Source: a virus
Virus record (IMG/VR): IMGVR_UViG_3300025769_000158
Coordinates: 1-53,296 of that record
DNA length: 53,296 nt
Direction: 5' to 3' (one strand)
Shown here: positions 34,095 through 44,325 of the stretch, piece after piece
How the letters are laid out: each line of letters starts with the position of its first letter
Numbering within the stretch: the first letter of the stretch is position 1
Notes under the pieces: generated by a model
What the model saw: the letters and a program-made list of their open reading frames with translations, nothing else
Told to the model about the DNA's origin: nothing
Database searches by the model: none
Translations under genes and position numbers: made by a program

Positions 34095-35378
34095 TTATTT
34101 ATTGAATGGTAATCCTTGTCTTGTTATTTCGTTATAGAAACTTTCAAATAATTTAGGGTCGTCAACCACCTCTGTTTTAGAGATAAGGTCTTTACGGAAA
34201 TTATATGTAGTTCCTAGGTTTGCTTTGTTAGTGGAATAATCTAACATCGCTTCTTTAAGTTTGTCTCCTTGTAATTCATTACCGCTCATGTCAACAAAGT
34301 TAACCATCTCTTGAGCGTAGTCCACAACAAGTTCGTTGCCTACAACACGGTACCCACGAATTCTATATATATCTACAGGAGTTTCTTCGGAGCCTGGGTC
34401 ACGCTCTACATAAACGGCCACAGGGTTTTTGAGTAGGTCGATCTCATACTTATTTTCGCCTACCAACTTTGATGTGGTACCGCTGTATGGATTTGTCTTC
34501 TCGGCCTCATCTTGCATTTGAGACTGCTTGATACCTAGTATTTCGTTTTTAGCATTTTCTAGGTAATATTCTTTAGCATCTTGCTCCATACCTTCGGAAG
34601 AAAGAATCGCTTGAGGCGTTGTGTTCATCACTTCGGCATACGTCATGATAACACTATTCTTAAGGTTGGCATCCGAGTTGTATTCAGCGTCAAAGAAAGA
34701 GCCGAACTGATCTACCTTATTAGATACAATAAGCGGTTGCGCCTTCTTGTATCCGTAAGATATAGGATCAGTATAGTTGAAGCGACTCTTTGGTGTAAAT
34801 ACTAGAGCAGTTTCTTGGTCTGCTTTGTAGCGACCTCCATACACACTTCCGTATTCCGTTTGACCATTTCTAGAATCAACCATCTCTACTTGTAAGGTTT
34901 CAGGGTTGTAACGGACATCATCAACACGCCCCCACTTTTGATTGTAACGAGATTGCATCTCATCCGGAGACTCCTCATATTTCTCGTTATCCATCATCCC
35001 TCTTACTAGGGTATTGTTATCTGAACTGTATGCGGCAGGAGCAACACTTAAAAAGTTTTGAGCGTCCGAAACGATAGTCATTAATCGGTTGAGGTTTTCT
35101 TGACTAGGGTCTAAAGAGTATTTGTTTAACTCCGTAGTATACCCTTGCATATATCCTTCTTGAAAGATTTTCTTGCTTTCAGCATCAAGCCCTCCTATCT
35201 TACCTTGAAGCGTAGAGAACTGCCCCTCAATACGAGAGGTGATATTATCTTGGCGCTTACGCTCGGCTTCAGCCTCTTGACGCATGCGCTCTTGCAATTG
35301 CATCTGACCACGAATACCCTCGATGGTAGTCTTGGTTGTTTGTGAGGAATAATCTAAAGGCTTACTTAATAAACTCAT
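34095..35378 (-). CDS. Internal virion / ejection-type protein
   Basis: 427 residues. The N-terminal coiled coil (RGQMQLQERMRQEAEAERKR) leads into LQGKIGGLDAESKKIFQEGY; the rest is mixed. It lies between the giant protein and another ejection-type protein and overlaps the latter in ATGA, so it is probably a subunit of the ejected core. No enzymatic motif. Confidence 0.6.
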   Translation of the reverse strand: MSLLSKPLDYSSQTTKTTIEGIRGQMQLQERMRQEAEAERKRQDNITSRIEGQFSTLQGKIGGLDAESKKIFQEGYMQGYTTELNKYSLDPSQENLNRLMTIVSDAQNFLSVAPAAYSSDNNTLVRGMMDNEKYEESPDEMQSRYNQKWGRVDDVRYNPETLQVEMVDSRNGQTEYGSVYGGRYKADQETALVFTPKSRFNYTDPISYGYKKAQPLIVSNKVDQFGSFFDAEYNSDANLKNSVIMTYAEVMNTTPQAILSSEGMEQDAKEYYLENAKNEILGIKQSQMQDEAEKTNPYSGTTSKLVGENKYEIDLLKNPVAVYVERDPGSEETPVDIYRIRGYRVVGNELVVDYAQEMVNFVDMSGNELQGDKLKEAMLDYSTNKANLGTTYNFRKDLISKTEVVDDPKLFESFYNEITRQGLPFNK

Positions 35379-36178
35379 TTGGCTTTCTTATCAAATTTAG
35401 TAAGTAGGCTAGTCACGTATTTACCTAGTGGAGACTTTTCTTTACTCGCTAGTTCCTTAATCTTTTTAGACTGTTCCGGATTGAAGATATACTCACCACC
35501 TGTAGCCTCACCTATCTTTTCTCCGTTTTGAACAAGGTCGATGGGGTTAGAGTCATGGTCAAATTCACCGGGAGTCTTCATTCCCGTTTTAGCGAACGCA
35601 CCATCTGACAATCCTTGATTAGCCATGTTTTGACCAAACGCAGAAATAGTCGATGCAAAAGCATCGGTAGCACCTGCCTGCATTTGTCTACCTGCTTGGT
35701 AGCCCGCTTGTGCGCTTTGTAGATCAGACATGTATTGACGAGCACCAAGTTGTGTGTTCATGCCGCCTGCATATTGTTGTGCTTGGGCGAGAGATTCTAA
35801 AGCCTTTAATTCACTTTGTTCTTGTTGGGCCTGGATACCGTAAATGTCTTGTGTTGTTTTACGAGCGGCCCCAGTCAACCCACCTATCAATCCACGTGCA
35901 CCCCCCGCCGTGGCAAGAGTGTCGGATATAGTTGCTAGATTTTGTTGGGCCTGTTCCGTAGCGATTTGCGAAGCCCTCCCTTCTTTTGCTTTTTCGTAAA
36001 GGTCAAAGTATTCTTCAGGAGTCTCCATTTTAGGCATACCTTGAGCGCGAAGTTCTGCCTCCATGCTCTCCGCCTTCTTGGCCTCTTTTCTACCTTGATA
36101 GCCTTGGATGCCAGAGCTAATCGCTTGTGCTCCTAGACTTGCGCCCGTGCCTATAAGGTACATTGTAAGTGGATCCAT
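35375..36178 (-). CDS. Internal virion protein (ejection, gp14-like in style)
   Basis: 267 residues. A small hydrophobic N-terminus (TMYLIGTGASLGAQAISSG), long Ala/Gln-rich helices (ATEQAQQNLATISDTLATAG; QAQQYAGGMNTQL), then a beta C-terminus with NPIDLVQNGEKIGEATGGEY, a pattern common at the ends of Bacteroidota phage ejection proteins. It starts a unit behind a TAACTTTG -7 box. Confidence 0.65.
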   Translation of the reverse strand: MDPLTMYLIGTGASLGAQAISSGIQGYQGRKEAKKAESMEAELRAQGMPKMETPEEYFDLYEKAKEGRASQIATEQAQQNLATISDTLATAGGARGLIGGLTGAARKTTQDIYGIQAQQEQSELKALESLAQAQQYAGGMNTQLGARQYMSDLQSAQAGYQAGRQMQAGATDAFASTISAFGQNMANQGLSDGAFAKTGMKTPGEFDHDSNPIDLVQNGEKIGEATGGEYIFNPEQSKKIKELASKEKSPLGKYVTSLLTKFDKKAK

Positions 36179-36194
36179 AATGAGTTATAATTTA

Positions 36195-36202
36195 CAAAGT
36201 TA
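36195..36202 (-). promoter_or_regulatory. -7 box (TAACTTTG) for the ejection-protein unit
   Basis: TAACTTTG on the minus strand, 17 nt upstream of the ATG at 36178, overlapping the end of the preceding tail gene. Confidence 0.45.
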
Positions 36203-36203
36203 A

Positions 36204-39200
36204 TTATTTATTTGCAACACTTTGCACTCCCAAATTGCTGTGTAAAGTTTCGTTATTAAAGTGCATATTTACCGCAAACAATTCTATCTTATTACTAGAA
36301 TGTGAGCTTTGGAAATCTACCTTGCAATAGTAGTCTCTTAACTGATCGCCTTCCTCTTTCGCAGAAAGTGATAACACCACTATAGAGTTTACAGGTATAC
36401 TTGAGATTGAAGCACTTGCAGTAATCTTCTTTGATGTATCTACACTAGCAAGGTTTGCAGAAAGGCTTGTAAGCGTGCCCGCATTGTCGTAGTATAACGC
36501 TGCACCGATAGGGAGCGGTTGTGTATTCACCTTATTCTTAAATGTGATTTCCGTACCATTGGTTACCGCTGTAGCCGTCTCCCCAATAACAATATAATTT
36601 CCCGTCGAGTTTTGAGTATCTCTAGGAATAGAGGCTACAAACTCTCGCTCTCTTTCGTCGTAATCATTTACGGCAATAGTCGTTTGCTGATCGCTAGTTG
36701 AAAGCGTTGCGGACCACGCCTTGTTTCCTTCAATGCTAATAGTATCATATGATTTAACCGCACTAGCATCAAGGTTAGAGACAACCGAAAATTTAGCGGG
36801 GTAATTTACATTGTAGAATCGACCATATGTAGAATTTACCCCATGCTCCCACATCACTTGGGACTTATTATTATCAATACCATCCCCATAAAAAGAGAAA
36901 AACTTATCATTGATATTGCTATACAAGTTAGGCTTGAACGAATAAAAAGATGTCCACTGTTTCTTTTGATGGTCAAAGGCAACTGTAAACCCGGTATATG
37001 TAGATATGTCTTTTGATGTAATTACATATTCATCATTGTCGGGGTCATACCCAGCGACAATATCCATTTCAGTTTTATTAGAAACAATCAAGTACTCCGA
37101 AAACTTTGAATCAAAATAAGAGTCCATGTTGTTGTCGCTAATAGGATAGATACCATCTCTTGATATACGTAATACCTTTTGCGCTTTAACATCTACATAG
37201 TACATAATACCAAACCGCTCAACGATTGCCGCGGGGTATCCACTCGAACCAAAGTCACCGGCGTAGTATGAGGCAGTACCTAATACATTACTACTAACTA
37301 CAACATTACCATCCGTAAGTGTTTGGAGCAGTTGTCTATTTACTTGGGCGAATCCTACCTTGTGCTCTTGGAATATGTATAGCCTATCCGTCTGATCTAT
37401 TAGTCGATCAATTTTTCCATGACGTATATCATAGTCAACAAAGTTTGCTGTAGATACATTGAAAGAAGAAAGACTCAACTTGTCTCCATCAATGACGTAT
37501 GGATCAGAATAAGTAATACTAGCTCTTCGCCTTACTTCCCTAGCATCATCTAAAATAGCATGAGGTCGGCCACGGCTTGTATAGTCGGAATTAAAGAAGT
37601 CGCTATATGCATTTGATTCAACATATAAAACATCGTATTCATATCCGTCATAGTCGTCTTCATCATATTTACTAGCGCCACTATCAAATGGAGCAGATAG
37701 GATTTCTCTAGGTTTAAAGTATACGTCACCATCCTCAAGGATTACCACAGGAAACCCACCATCGGTAGTGTCACCAACGTGTGCTCCAGATACGATGTCG
37801 TACACCTCTCCTATTTCGTGGTAGACAATATCATTATTAACCTTTTTAGGAGACGCTATCTCTACAATAACTCTTTGGCCCCATTTGTCACTTCCCGCAA
37901 CAACGTCCGCAAGGCTCCAGTCGTCCAATGGCTTATTGCCATAGTCTTCATCTCTAATAACAACAAAGGTCGACTTACGAGGAGGAGTTACTTCAGCCGC
38001 AGTGGTCACTACTTCCTTACCTATGACAGCAAATTCATAACCATCGATATACTGACGTGTCTCGTTATCATCATAGTATGATACAATCCTTAATATATCA
38101 TTCTCACTATAGGTATAGTCAATGTTTGCTCCCCTATCGTTTACATATGAATTAGGCTTACCTTCTAATGGGAAGAGGTCTAGATAGATACTGTTCTGAC
38201 CCTCGTTGGTACTAGCGTCTGCAGTAAGTTTATGAGCACCACCAACACCAAACTGCAAAAAGTCGGTGTATGTTTCATTGCCTGCATATACAATTTGATA
38301 TTTCGTAGCCCATGAAGGTGGGTTGTGCTTAATCTTTAGATGTATCCTTACTCGTCCCTTATTTGTTGAACGGCTAGGATCAGCATAACCACCTACATAT
38401 ACGCCGTCAATCTTTTGAACGAATGAAGACCTTCCTTTATCATCGTAATACACAATGCCAAAACTGTGTATGGCGCTAGTTTTAAAACTAGTAATACCCG
38501 CTTCATAAGCATATTGTATATTGATAGGTAGGGTCATGTTGGTATGTAGAACATACTCAATATTTGCTGGGGGTATGCTTGTCGCTACCGTTGCGTTAGG
38601 GTCGTTAAATAAAGTTCCATTGACCGTAATCATACGCCAACCCGTAAGAGTGTTTAAATGAACCTTGGTTTGTAGGGTGACAATATCAAGGTCGATCTTG
38701 CGCTTTGATGTAACCGAATAAGCGGTGTCCTGATCAAAGTCAATCTCTATGCTAGGGAAATCTAACCCCATCTCTACCGGGTCACCCGGGTCATGGTTAT
38801 GGCCCGTGCCGTCCGATGTAATTACATATCCTGTGGCGTTGAAGTTAACTCCGTTATTTACATAGGAATAAGATATATTCTCCTCGGCATCTAGTTGGGA
38901 TGCTAACTCATCAAGTATCTCGTCCCTAGTCATAGTAACCGAAGGCACCACAGTTGCAGATAAGACTACTTGTCTATTGTAAAAAGGAACATCGACGTAT
39001 GAACCTACATCATTTGTTTTACCAACCCCCGCTGTAAAACTATGGGAACCGTCATCAAAACTCTCGCTAAATAAATAGGCCTCAACTTCAGCCTGCCTAG
39101 AAAGCCTAAACGCACCCGAAGGACCACCGGTTAATGTAACGCGCAGGGTTATGATAGCACCATCATTGTATGTCGAGGCCATAGAGGTCCCATCAATAAC

Positions 39201-40358
39201 TATATGACTAGGTCCCCCATTAGGTTGTTCTAGTGTTGCAGTGATTACCCCAGGGTCTTCTACAGTATCGTAGACTACCGATGAATCTACATTTATTGAG
39301 ATGTTGTTAAAGCCTTCAGTGTAATCGCCATACATAAGACGGTTGCCTGATATCGATTGGGCGTTGGCCTTGAGTGGGACATTGTCATATATCTTATCGA
39401 CTTCGGTAGTAGATACCGCTGGGTAGGAGCCATCATTAAAAAATGTAAATGTGCCAGTCGCAGTAGATGGATTATCAACCTCCCCTATCTTATAAAAAAC
39501 TGTAGAGCCACCTAGACGAGAAAGTATACGCACCTTCTTAACTTCACTGTCCCCACTTGTGAATGTTAGCGTAAGCTTGTTATTTAGTGTTTGAAAGGAA
39601 GTGTTTACCACACCCTCACCATACGTATTGGGATTGATTGCTAGTTTAGAATAAGTACTAATAGCACTGTTCTCCCCATCTTGATATATATATTGATAAG
39701 CAAATTGAAAAGACTTGTCAATAAGGTTGTTTTGCAAGTAGTTGGTGTCGGTAGAATACTCAAAGGTTATAGGCTCGAGCGGTGGTGATTTACATACCTC
39801 TAAAAATTCTTTACGCTCGTCATCGCTATAGTAGTTCAATCCGTCAGGATCAGCCCATATATCACTTTTATCCGCAATTGCTCTATCAACATTTATCTTT
39901 CTTGGAGGATTAAATCCGTCAGTAAAGTACACCAAGGTTTCATCCTTGTCGTTGAATACAACATTAGCCTCTATGAAGGTGTTGTCTTGAAAGTTTAATA
40001 CACTACTTTGAAATATACGCTCATAGTTTCGTGATTCAACATCGTACTTATAGATAGTGTCTACACCGGCTAGTTGAGCGTTAGAGGTCACATGAACAAA
40101 AAAGATTATCTGTTGCTTCTTTGCAATAGATACTTGACCAAGAACTTGGTATACATCGGAGTCTATTTCAAAGGGCAGTTCATCGTTTATGTTTGCAGCG
40201 AGTACCGCTTGATTTCCCTTGATAGTTTTCAATATACCAGCATCGCCGTCATCGTCCGAGGAGATGCGGATATTCTCTGCATTGGTCATCTCAACAGCCT
40301 TGACGAGTCTTTCATCGTCGGACTTATTGAGGTATTGTGGTACAATCTTGTTTATCAT
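36204..40358 (-). CDS. Large tail protein, beta-propeller/muzzle-like
   Basis: 1,384 residues, rich in beta strands and aspartate/tyrosine. The N-terminus (NKIVPQYLNKSDDERLVKA; ENIRIS) and repeated blades such as DTIYKYDVESRNYERIFQ recall the tail nozzle/stabilisation proteins of podoviruses (P22 gp10, T7 gp12 or the crAss-like muzzle). It follows two ring/adaptor-like genes, the expected place for the tail nozzle. It would close the tail channel and carry the fibres. The fold is inferred from strand pattern and gene order. Confidence 0.65.
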   Translation of the reverse strand: MINKIVPQYLNKSDDERLVKAVEMTNAENIRISSDDDGDAGILKTIKGNQAVLAANINDELPFEIDSDVYQVLGQVSIAKKQQIIFFVHVTSNAQLAGVDTIYKYDVESRNYERIFQSSVLNFQDNTFIEANVVFNDKDETLVYFTDGFNPPRKINVDRAIADKSDIWADPDGLNYYSDDERKEFLEVCKSPPLEPITFEYSTDTNYLQNNLIDKSFQFAYQYIYQDGENSAISTYSKLAINPNTYGEGVVNTSFQTLNNKLTLTFTSGDSEVKKVRILSRLGGSTVFYKIGEVDNPSTATGTFTFFNDGSYPAVSTTEVDKIYDNVPLKANAQSISGNRLMYGDYTEGFNNISINVDSSVVYDTVEDPGVITATLEQPNGGPSHIVIDGTSMASTYNDGAIITLRVTLTGGPSGAFRLSRQAEVEAYLFSESFDDGSHSFTAGVGKTNDVGSYVDVPFYNRQVVLSATVVPSVTMTRDEILDELASQLDAEENISYSYVNNGVNFNATGYVITSDGTGHNHDPGDPVEMGLDFPSIEIDFDQDTAYSVTSKRKIDLDIVTLQTKVHLNTLTGWRMITVNGTLFNDPNATVATSIPPANIEYVLHTNMTLPINIQYAYEAGITSFKTSAIHSFGIVYYDDKGRSSFVQKIDGVYVGGYADPSRSTNKGRVRIHLKIKHNPPSWATKYQIVYAGNETYTDFLQFGVGGAHKLTADASTNEGQNSIYLDLFPLEGKPNSYVNDRGANIDYTYSENDILRIVSYYDDNETRQYIDGYEFAVIGKEVVTTAAEVTPPRKSTFVVIRDEDYGNKPLDDWSLADVVAGSDKWGQRVIVEIASPKKVNNDIVYHEIGEVYDIVSGAHVGDTTDGGFPVVILEDGDVYFKPREILSAPFDSGASKYDEDDYDGYEYDVLYVESNAYSDFFNSDYTSRGRPHAILDDAREVRRRASITYSDPYVIDGDKLSLSSFNVSTANFVDYDIRHGKIDRLIDQTDRLYIFQEHKVGFAQVNRQLLQTLTDGNVVVSSNVLGTASYYAGDFGSSGYPAAIVERFGIMYYVDVKAQKVLRISRDGIYPISDNNMDSYFDSKFSEYLIVSNKTEMDIVAGYDPDNDEYVITSKDISTYTGFTVAFDHQKKQWTSFYSFKPNLYSNINDKFFSFYGDGIDNNKSQVMWEHGVNSTYGRFYNVNYPAKFSVVSNLDASAVKSYDTISIEGNKAWSATLSTSDQQTTIAVNDYDEREREFVASIPRDTQNSTGNYIVIGETATAVTNGTEITFKNKVNTQPLPIGAALYYDNAGTLTSLSANLASVDTSKKITASASISSIPVNSIVVLSLSAKEEGDQLRDYYCKVDFQSSHSSNKIELFAVNMHFNNETLHSNLGVQSVANK

Positions 40359-41185
40359 TAGAATTTAGGAGATTGCTTAAAGTTCTTACGAATCGTTTTA
40401 AGTGCTTCGTCCTTGCCAAACGATTTCATTCTAGAATTAGCGAGTCTTCTTTCGTTGTAGTATTCTTGTCGTGCTCTTGCCTTCTCACCCAATGGAACAT
40501 CAGACTTCTTCTCAATAGACTTAAAGTATATGTATGAGCGTAAAGCAGATTCCATATAAATGTGTACCGAAGGATTTTTACTACGACCTTCATCACAAAC
40601 ATATTCCATGACGATTTCGCTAATGTCTTCACCAGCACTTAATTCAATGCGATTTTGATCGAGGTTAATTCTATATTCCCCGGTATATACTCCACCACCT
40701 AAACCATAGAGCGCACCCATGGTGTTTTCGTACAAGTAGTTTCTAAATACGTAAGAGTCGTATCCTCTTAATCCGTCGTACTCTACAGTAGGGCTATCTA
40801 CATCTACACGGTCATACACACCATCGTTATCGCTGTCACTTGCATTTGCAGCAACAAGGTCGTTACCGGCACTAACATCATACTTCTGTGCGATATGTAG
40901 GTTTTTGTTTTCTCCGTATACATAGACTAGACCATCCGCACCAATGACACCTATCTTTACTAGGTCGACATAATCGTCGGGCAGTTCAACCGTATTGTTG
41001 GCACTGTTTATAGAAAGCTTTAGAGAACGGATTCTGTTGGACATGTCAAAGCCCATCTCACGAATTCCCCTCTTCGCATAAGTTCTAATTAATGTATCAG
41101 AAGCATTGTTGCCATAGTCATCACCTTCCATGGTGATGATATAATCACTAACAATCTGATCTAACGTGGTGTAATTACGAGCCAT
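40358..41185 (-). CDS. Tail ring/adaptor-like protein
   Basis: 275 residues. TLDQIVSDYIITMEGDDYG..., then TLIRTYAKRGIREMGFDM, and NNTVELPDDYVDLVKIGVIG: the 'ELP.DYVDLVKIG' strand turn is common in podoviral adaptor/tail-tube-A-type proteins. Helical start and end with a beta insertion. It overlaps both neighbours by one base. It probably forms a ring under the portal. Confidence 0.7.
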   Translation of the reverse strand: MARNYTTLDQIVSDYIITMEGDDYGNNASDTLIRTYAKRGIREMGFDMSNRIRSLKLSINSANNTVELPDDYVDLVKIGVIGADGLVYVYGENKNLHIAQKYDVSAGNDLVAANASDSDNDGVYDRVDVDSPTVEYDGLRGYDSYVFRNYLYENTMGALYGLGGGVYTGEYRINLDQNRIELSAGEDISEIVMEYVCDEGRSKNPSVHIYMESALRSYIYFKSIEKKSDVPLGEKARARQEYYNERRLANSRMKSFGKDEALKTIRKNFKQSPKF

Positions 41186-41922
41186 TATTTAGCTTTTTTA
41201 ATTTCTTCGGACTGCCCATAAGTATATACGTCCTTGTCGCGAAGGTTAATACCTATTAGTTTAGCAAGCTCACTTACTAGTTCAGGGACATAGTGATCAG
41301 GCAATTCAAAGTCGATACTAGTTGCTGGGTTGTTAATGTTCACACCATTTGTTGTGGTGTATCCATACGATGGGAGGCTTACTGATTTCGCCCCGGTAGT
41401 TGGTACAATACCTTGCGGGTACTTATAGTAAGACACTCTAATATTGCTAATAGTCGTAGGGAACACTTCTATATCACCAGAGACTAAAGCAATAGGATGG
41501 GATGCGCTTGGCGCAGAAAGGTCACTCTTAAGTATATGATCGATTTTTGATTCGTCGTATACCACCTCGATATTTGTGCGTGTACTTTGATTCATGATTA
41601 CACTTCCTATAGTCGTAACACCTATGAGGTAAATCATGTCATCAGGCTTTTGAAATACACCGTTCACACGACCTATGTTCATCGTCTTTGCAAATACAGA
41701 GAGGTCCTCTTTTGCATTGTTTAATTTAGAAAAGTTTCTACCCTCATCTATTCTACGAAGTCTTTTAACAAGTCCTTCGGAGGATGAATCATAGATTTTT
41801 CTAAAAACATTTATCTGTGCTAATTGCGCAAAATTATTAAACACGCTAGGCGTAACAAATCCCTTTTGTTCTTTGTTAGCCAAATCTTTTAATGTATTGT
41901 AAACGACACTGACGCTTGCCAT
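41185..41922 (-). CDS. Tail ring protein 2
   Basis: 245 residues. NTLKDLANKEQKGFVTPSVF, FNNFAQLAQINVFRKIY and, near the C-terminus, IDFELPDHYVPELVSELAKL. This resembles the ring proteins that follow the capsid gene in crAss-like phages and relatives. First gene of the tail unit, with its own -7 box and a terminator directly upstream. Confidence 0.65.
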   Translation of the reverse strand: MASVSVVYNTLKDLANKEQKGFVTPSVFNNFAQLAQINVFRKIYDSSSEGLVKRLRRIDEGRNFSKLNNAKEDLSVFAKTMNIGRVNGVFQKPDDMIYLIGVTTIGSVIMNQSTRTNIEVVYDESKIDHILKSDLSAPSASHPIALVSGDIEVFPTTISNIRVSYYKYPQGIVPTTGAKSVSLPSYGYTTTNGVNINNPATSIDFELPDHYVPELVSELAKLIGINLRDKDVYTYGQSEEIKKAK

Positions 41923-41942
41923 ATGCTTGAAATATTGTTTTA

Positions 41943-41950
41943 CAAATATA
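41943..41950 (-). promoter_or_regulatory. -7 box (TATATTTG) for the tail unit
   Basis: TATATTTG on the minus strand, 21 nt upstream of the ATG at 41922 and immediately downstream of the T-run of the terminator at 41951-41981. Confidence 0.55.
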
Positions 41951-41981
41951 CCAAAAAGAAAGGGGCGGTATTGACCGCCCC
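41951..41981 (-). terminator. Rho-independent terminator (minus strand)
   Basis: GGGGCGGT-CAAT-ACCGCCCC on the minus strand (eight base pairs) followed by TTTCTTTTT. It ends the unit containing the gene at 42011-42865. Confidence 0.85.
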
Positions 41982-42010
41982 CCTCTACATCGCTAACATG
42001 AGTGTAAGTG

Positions 42011-42865
42011 TTAGAGTCTTGATACTTTTTGTTCTAACTCACCTAGTACTAAAGAGCCTTTCTCTGTCATACAAAAGCGTGTAAGAACATCTACGCTATC
42101 TTGACCAACAGGCGTAGAAACAATTAATCGACCACTATCAAACCAATATGAACCGTTCTCATCGGTCTTAATGATTTGATACATCTCGGCAGTCTTTATC
42201 GTAGAGCGTACACCAACAACGGGGTTGTCAAATGCACTAATGAATTCAGCAGGGTTTGAACGTGCCTCTTGCAAAAGGTCAAAACGAATCTCGCTACTTG
42301 GTCGATCGATACTCATATTGTAGAACATTGCGATAGGGAGCAGTTCTTCAATGTGTTTGTCGCGTACCATTTGCACAGCGTCAAGTGTTTGGAATTCGTT
42401 GTTGAGTTGTTCTTCCGCAGTCTTTGCGTTGTCAACCAATTCAAATCGATTGCCGCCATTAGCCTTGTTGCCCGGGTGCTTTGATAGATACTCAATTAGG
42501 TTGGGCTTTGTATAAGGAACATATAACAATCCGTCACGGAACATGATATGCTCGCGTTGCGCAAATTGACTTTGCTCATCACGCCATACGGACTGTTCAT
42601 TAGGGCAGTATCGCAATTCGCGAATCGTGTTTTTCCCCTGATCATAAACAGTAACTCCTGTTTGGGGAAGAGAGTATACAATACCTCCACCTGAAATCAC
42701 ACGGTATAGTTTATCTTTTTTCTCCCATGAATCCGTAGGAGTTTTTACCGTAGGTGGGGTTGTTTTTTTAGGGGTAGGAATCTCTTCGATTGAAGAAGAG
42801 ATATCAATAGACGGGGAGTTTTTTCTTGGTCTCCCTCCAGTTTTTTTTGGAGCAGTAGTTGCCAT
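42011..42865 (-). CDS. Capsid-associated protein with AT-hook-like start
   Basis: 284 residues from the ATG at 42865 (an earlier ATG at 42892 is less likely). The N-terminal KKTGGRPRKNSP is AT-hook-like and is followed by a Pro/Thr/Ser linker. The body has RYCPNEQSVWRDEQ and KHPGNKANGGNRFELVDN, motifs I associate with proteins found next to the capsid gene in Bacteroidota phages. It may line the capsid interior and touch DNA. Bounded by terminators on both sides, so it forms a single-gene unit or is expressed by read-through. Confidence 0.65.
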   Translation of the reverse strand: MATTAPKKTGGRPRKNSPSIDISSSIEEIPTPKKTTPPTVKTPTDSWEKKDKLYRVISGGGIVYSLPQTGVTVYDQGKNTIRELRYCPNEQSVWRDEQSQFAQREHIMFRDGLLYVPYTKPNLIEYLSKHPGNKANGGNRFELVDNAKTAEEQLNNEFQTLDAVQMVRDKHIEELLPIAMFYNMSIDRPSSEIRFDLLQEARSNPAEFISAFDNPVVGVRSTIKTAEMYQIIKTDENGSYWFDSGRLIVSTPVGQDSVDVLTRFCMTEKGSLVLGELEQKVSRL

Positions 42866-42894
42866 TGTTAAAGTAATTAAATTAAAATCCAATA

Positions 42895-42932
42895 AAATAA
42901 AAAAGATAAGGGGAGGAAACCCTCCCCCTATC
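42895..42932 (-). terminator. Strong terminator after the major capsid gene
   Basis: GATAGGGGGAGG-GTTT-CCTCCCCTTATC on the minus strand, then a T-rich run. It lies 9 nt past the capsid stop and would isolate capsid expression. Confidence 0.88.
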
Positions 42933-42940
42933 CTAGGTGA

Positions 42941-44305
42941 TTATGCTGTAATCAAAGCGTGGCGGTTAGCACCACGAGTGACCAAACATACTTCAGAGCG
43001 GTAGTTAAACTGCGCGAAGTCATTTCCGTCAGTACTAGCACCCAAAACAGAACCTGTAATCCAGTGCTCCATCTCGCGAGAGTATCCGTTAGAAGCCTTG
43101 TAGTTCAACTCCAATGATGGGTTGCGGTCTCCACTTTGTGGGTCAACCACAGTAGAAAGAGGAATTGCAGCACCAACAAATTCTTGAGCAGAACCTAACA
43201 ATGTTGGGTCGTTCAACAATTTCCAGTCATGCTTGTGGAAAGTGTAACCACCACGAGTGAATGACTTGAATCCTAATTTAACAGCCATGTCAGAGTCGTT
43301 GTTAAACGCACCGAAGTTAGCCGCTAAACCTGTAGTCGTACCACCAGAAGCAGTGTGACCCGCTGCTGCCAACATATCGTCGATAGCCAAGTCTTGAGTA
43401 CGGTTTACATATAGAGCGTATTCTGGGTTTGCACCTTGCTTGTCAAACTCTTTGATAAGAGCATCGAAGTCAGTCAATGCAGTCATTGCTCCACCTGTAA
43501 CATTGATACCGCGATCAGCGATAGCCGCGAAGTAACCTTCAGAACCAGAGATACCGCTCAATGCTGCATCGTTTTGAGTTACTTTTTGACCTAACAACAT
43601 CATCATTTCACGCTTGTCCATGAAACGCTGACGAGTGTCTGCTTCGTTTTTCAAGTACCAACGGTAATCTCCGTTACCCAAGTTAATCCAACCGATGTTG
43701 GTTGCTTGAGAACCAGATACTTTGTATACTTCTTTCAAGATCATGTAATCGTTTGTACGCTTGATTACGTTGCTCTCGAAGAACTCGCTAGGCTGATCTG
43801 TACCTTGTGCGTACAAGTTACCAATGATTGCGAACTCACCGCTACCTACAGCAATTTCAGGAAGATTAGACTCCAACAAGTGCTTGATAACAAAAGAAGT
43901 ACCAGGAGTTGTAGCAGAAACGTAAGCACGCTCACCAGCAGGAAGCAATACAACATCACCAACGCGAACATTAGTATCGTTACTACCTACAGTAACTGTT
44001 TGTGATTCACCCGCAGCAATAGCCGAGCCTGACACAGTGTACTTCTGTACTTGGTGAAGACGAGTTTCTTCCCACCATTGTACTTGGTCGTTTGTACCAG
44101 CAGCCTTAACTGCTCCAGTCAACTTCAAGAAACCAGTGATACCTTGGTCACCGAAGGTCTTTACCAACAAGTCACGGTTATCCGGCTTGTTAATTTCGTC
44201 AATGTAATCGCCCAACGCTGAATACTTGTCAATCGTTGCGCGGCGAATGTTGCCCTGTGATGGGCTGTCGGCATCGTTAAATGCGCCTGTAATTCCAAAA
44301 GCCAT
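42941..44305 (-). CDS. mcp: Major capsid protein
   Basis: 454 residues, preceded by a scaffold-like acidic gene and followed by a very strong terminator, the usual arrangement for the most abundant virion protein. Starts MAFGITGAFNDADSPSQ; NGDYRWYLKNEADTRQRFMD (about 210) and DRGINVTGGAMTALTDFDAL (about 265) are typical HK97-fold-type segments. Codon choice looks cleaner (fewer rare codons) than in the early genes, as expected for high expression. It resembles crAss-like capsid proteins in the WYLK.E.DTRQRF region. Confidence 0.85.
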   Translation of the reverse strand: MAFGITGAFNDADSPSQGNIRRATIDKYSALGDYIDEINKPDNRDLLVKTFGDQGITGFLKLTGAVKAAGTNDQVQWWEETRLHQVQKYTVSGSAIAAGESQTVTVGSNDTNVRVGDVVLLPAGERAYVSATTPGTSFVIKHLLESNLPEIAVGSGEFAIIGNLYAQGTDQPSEFFESNVIKRTNDYMILKEVYKVSGSQATNIGWINLGNGDYRWYLKNEADTRQRFMDKREMMMLLGQKVTQNDAALSGISGSEGYFAAIADRGINVTGGAMTALTDFDALIKEFDKQGANPEYALYVNRTQDLAIDDMLAAAGHTASGGTTTGLAANFGAFNNDSDMAVKLGFKSFTRGGYTFHKHDWKLLNDPTLLGSAQEFVGAAIPLSTVVDPQSGDRNPSLELNYKASNGYSREMEHWITGSVLGASTDGNDFAQFNYRSEVCLVTRGANRHALITA

Positions 44306-44325
44306 AATATTTTATTTAGGCGTTA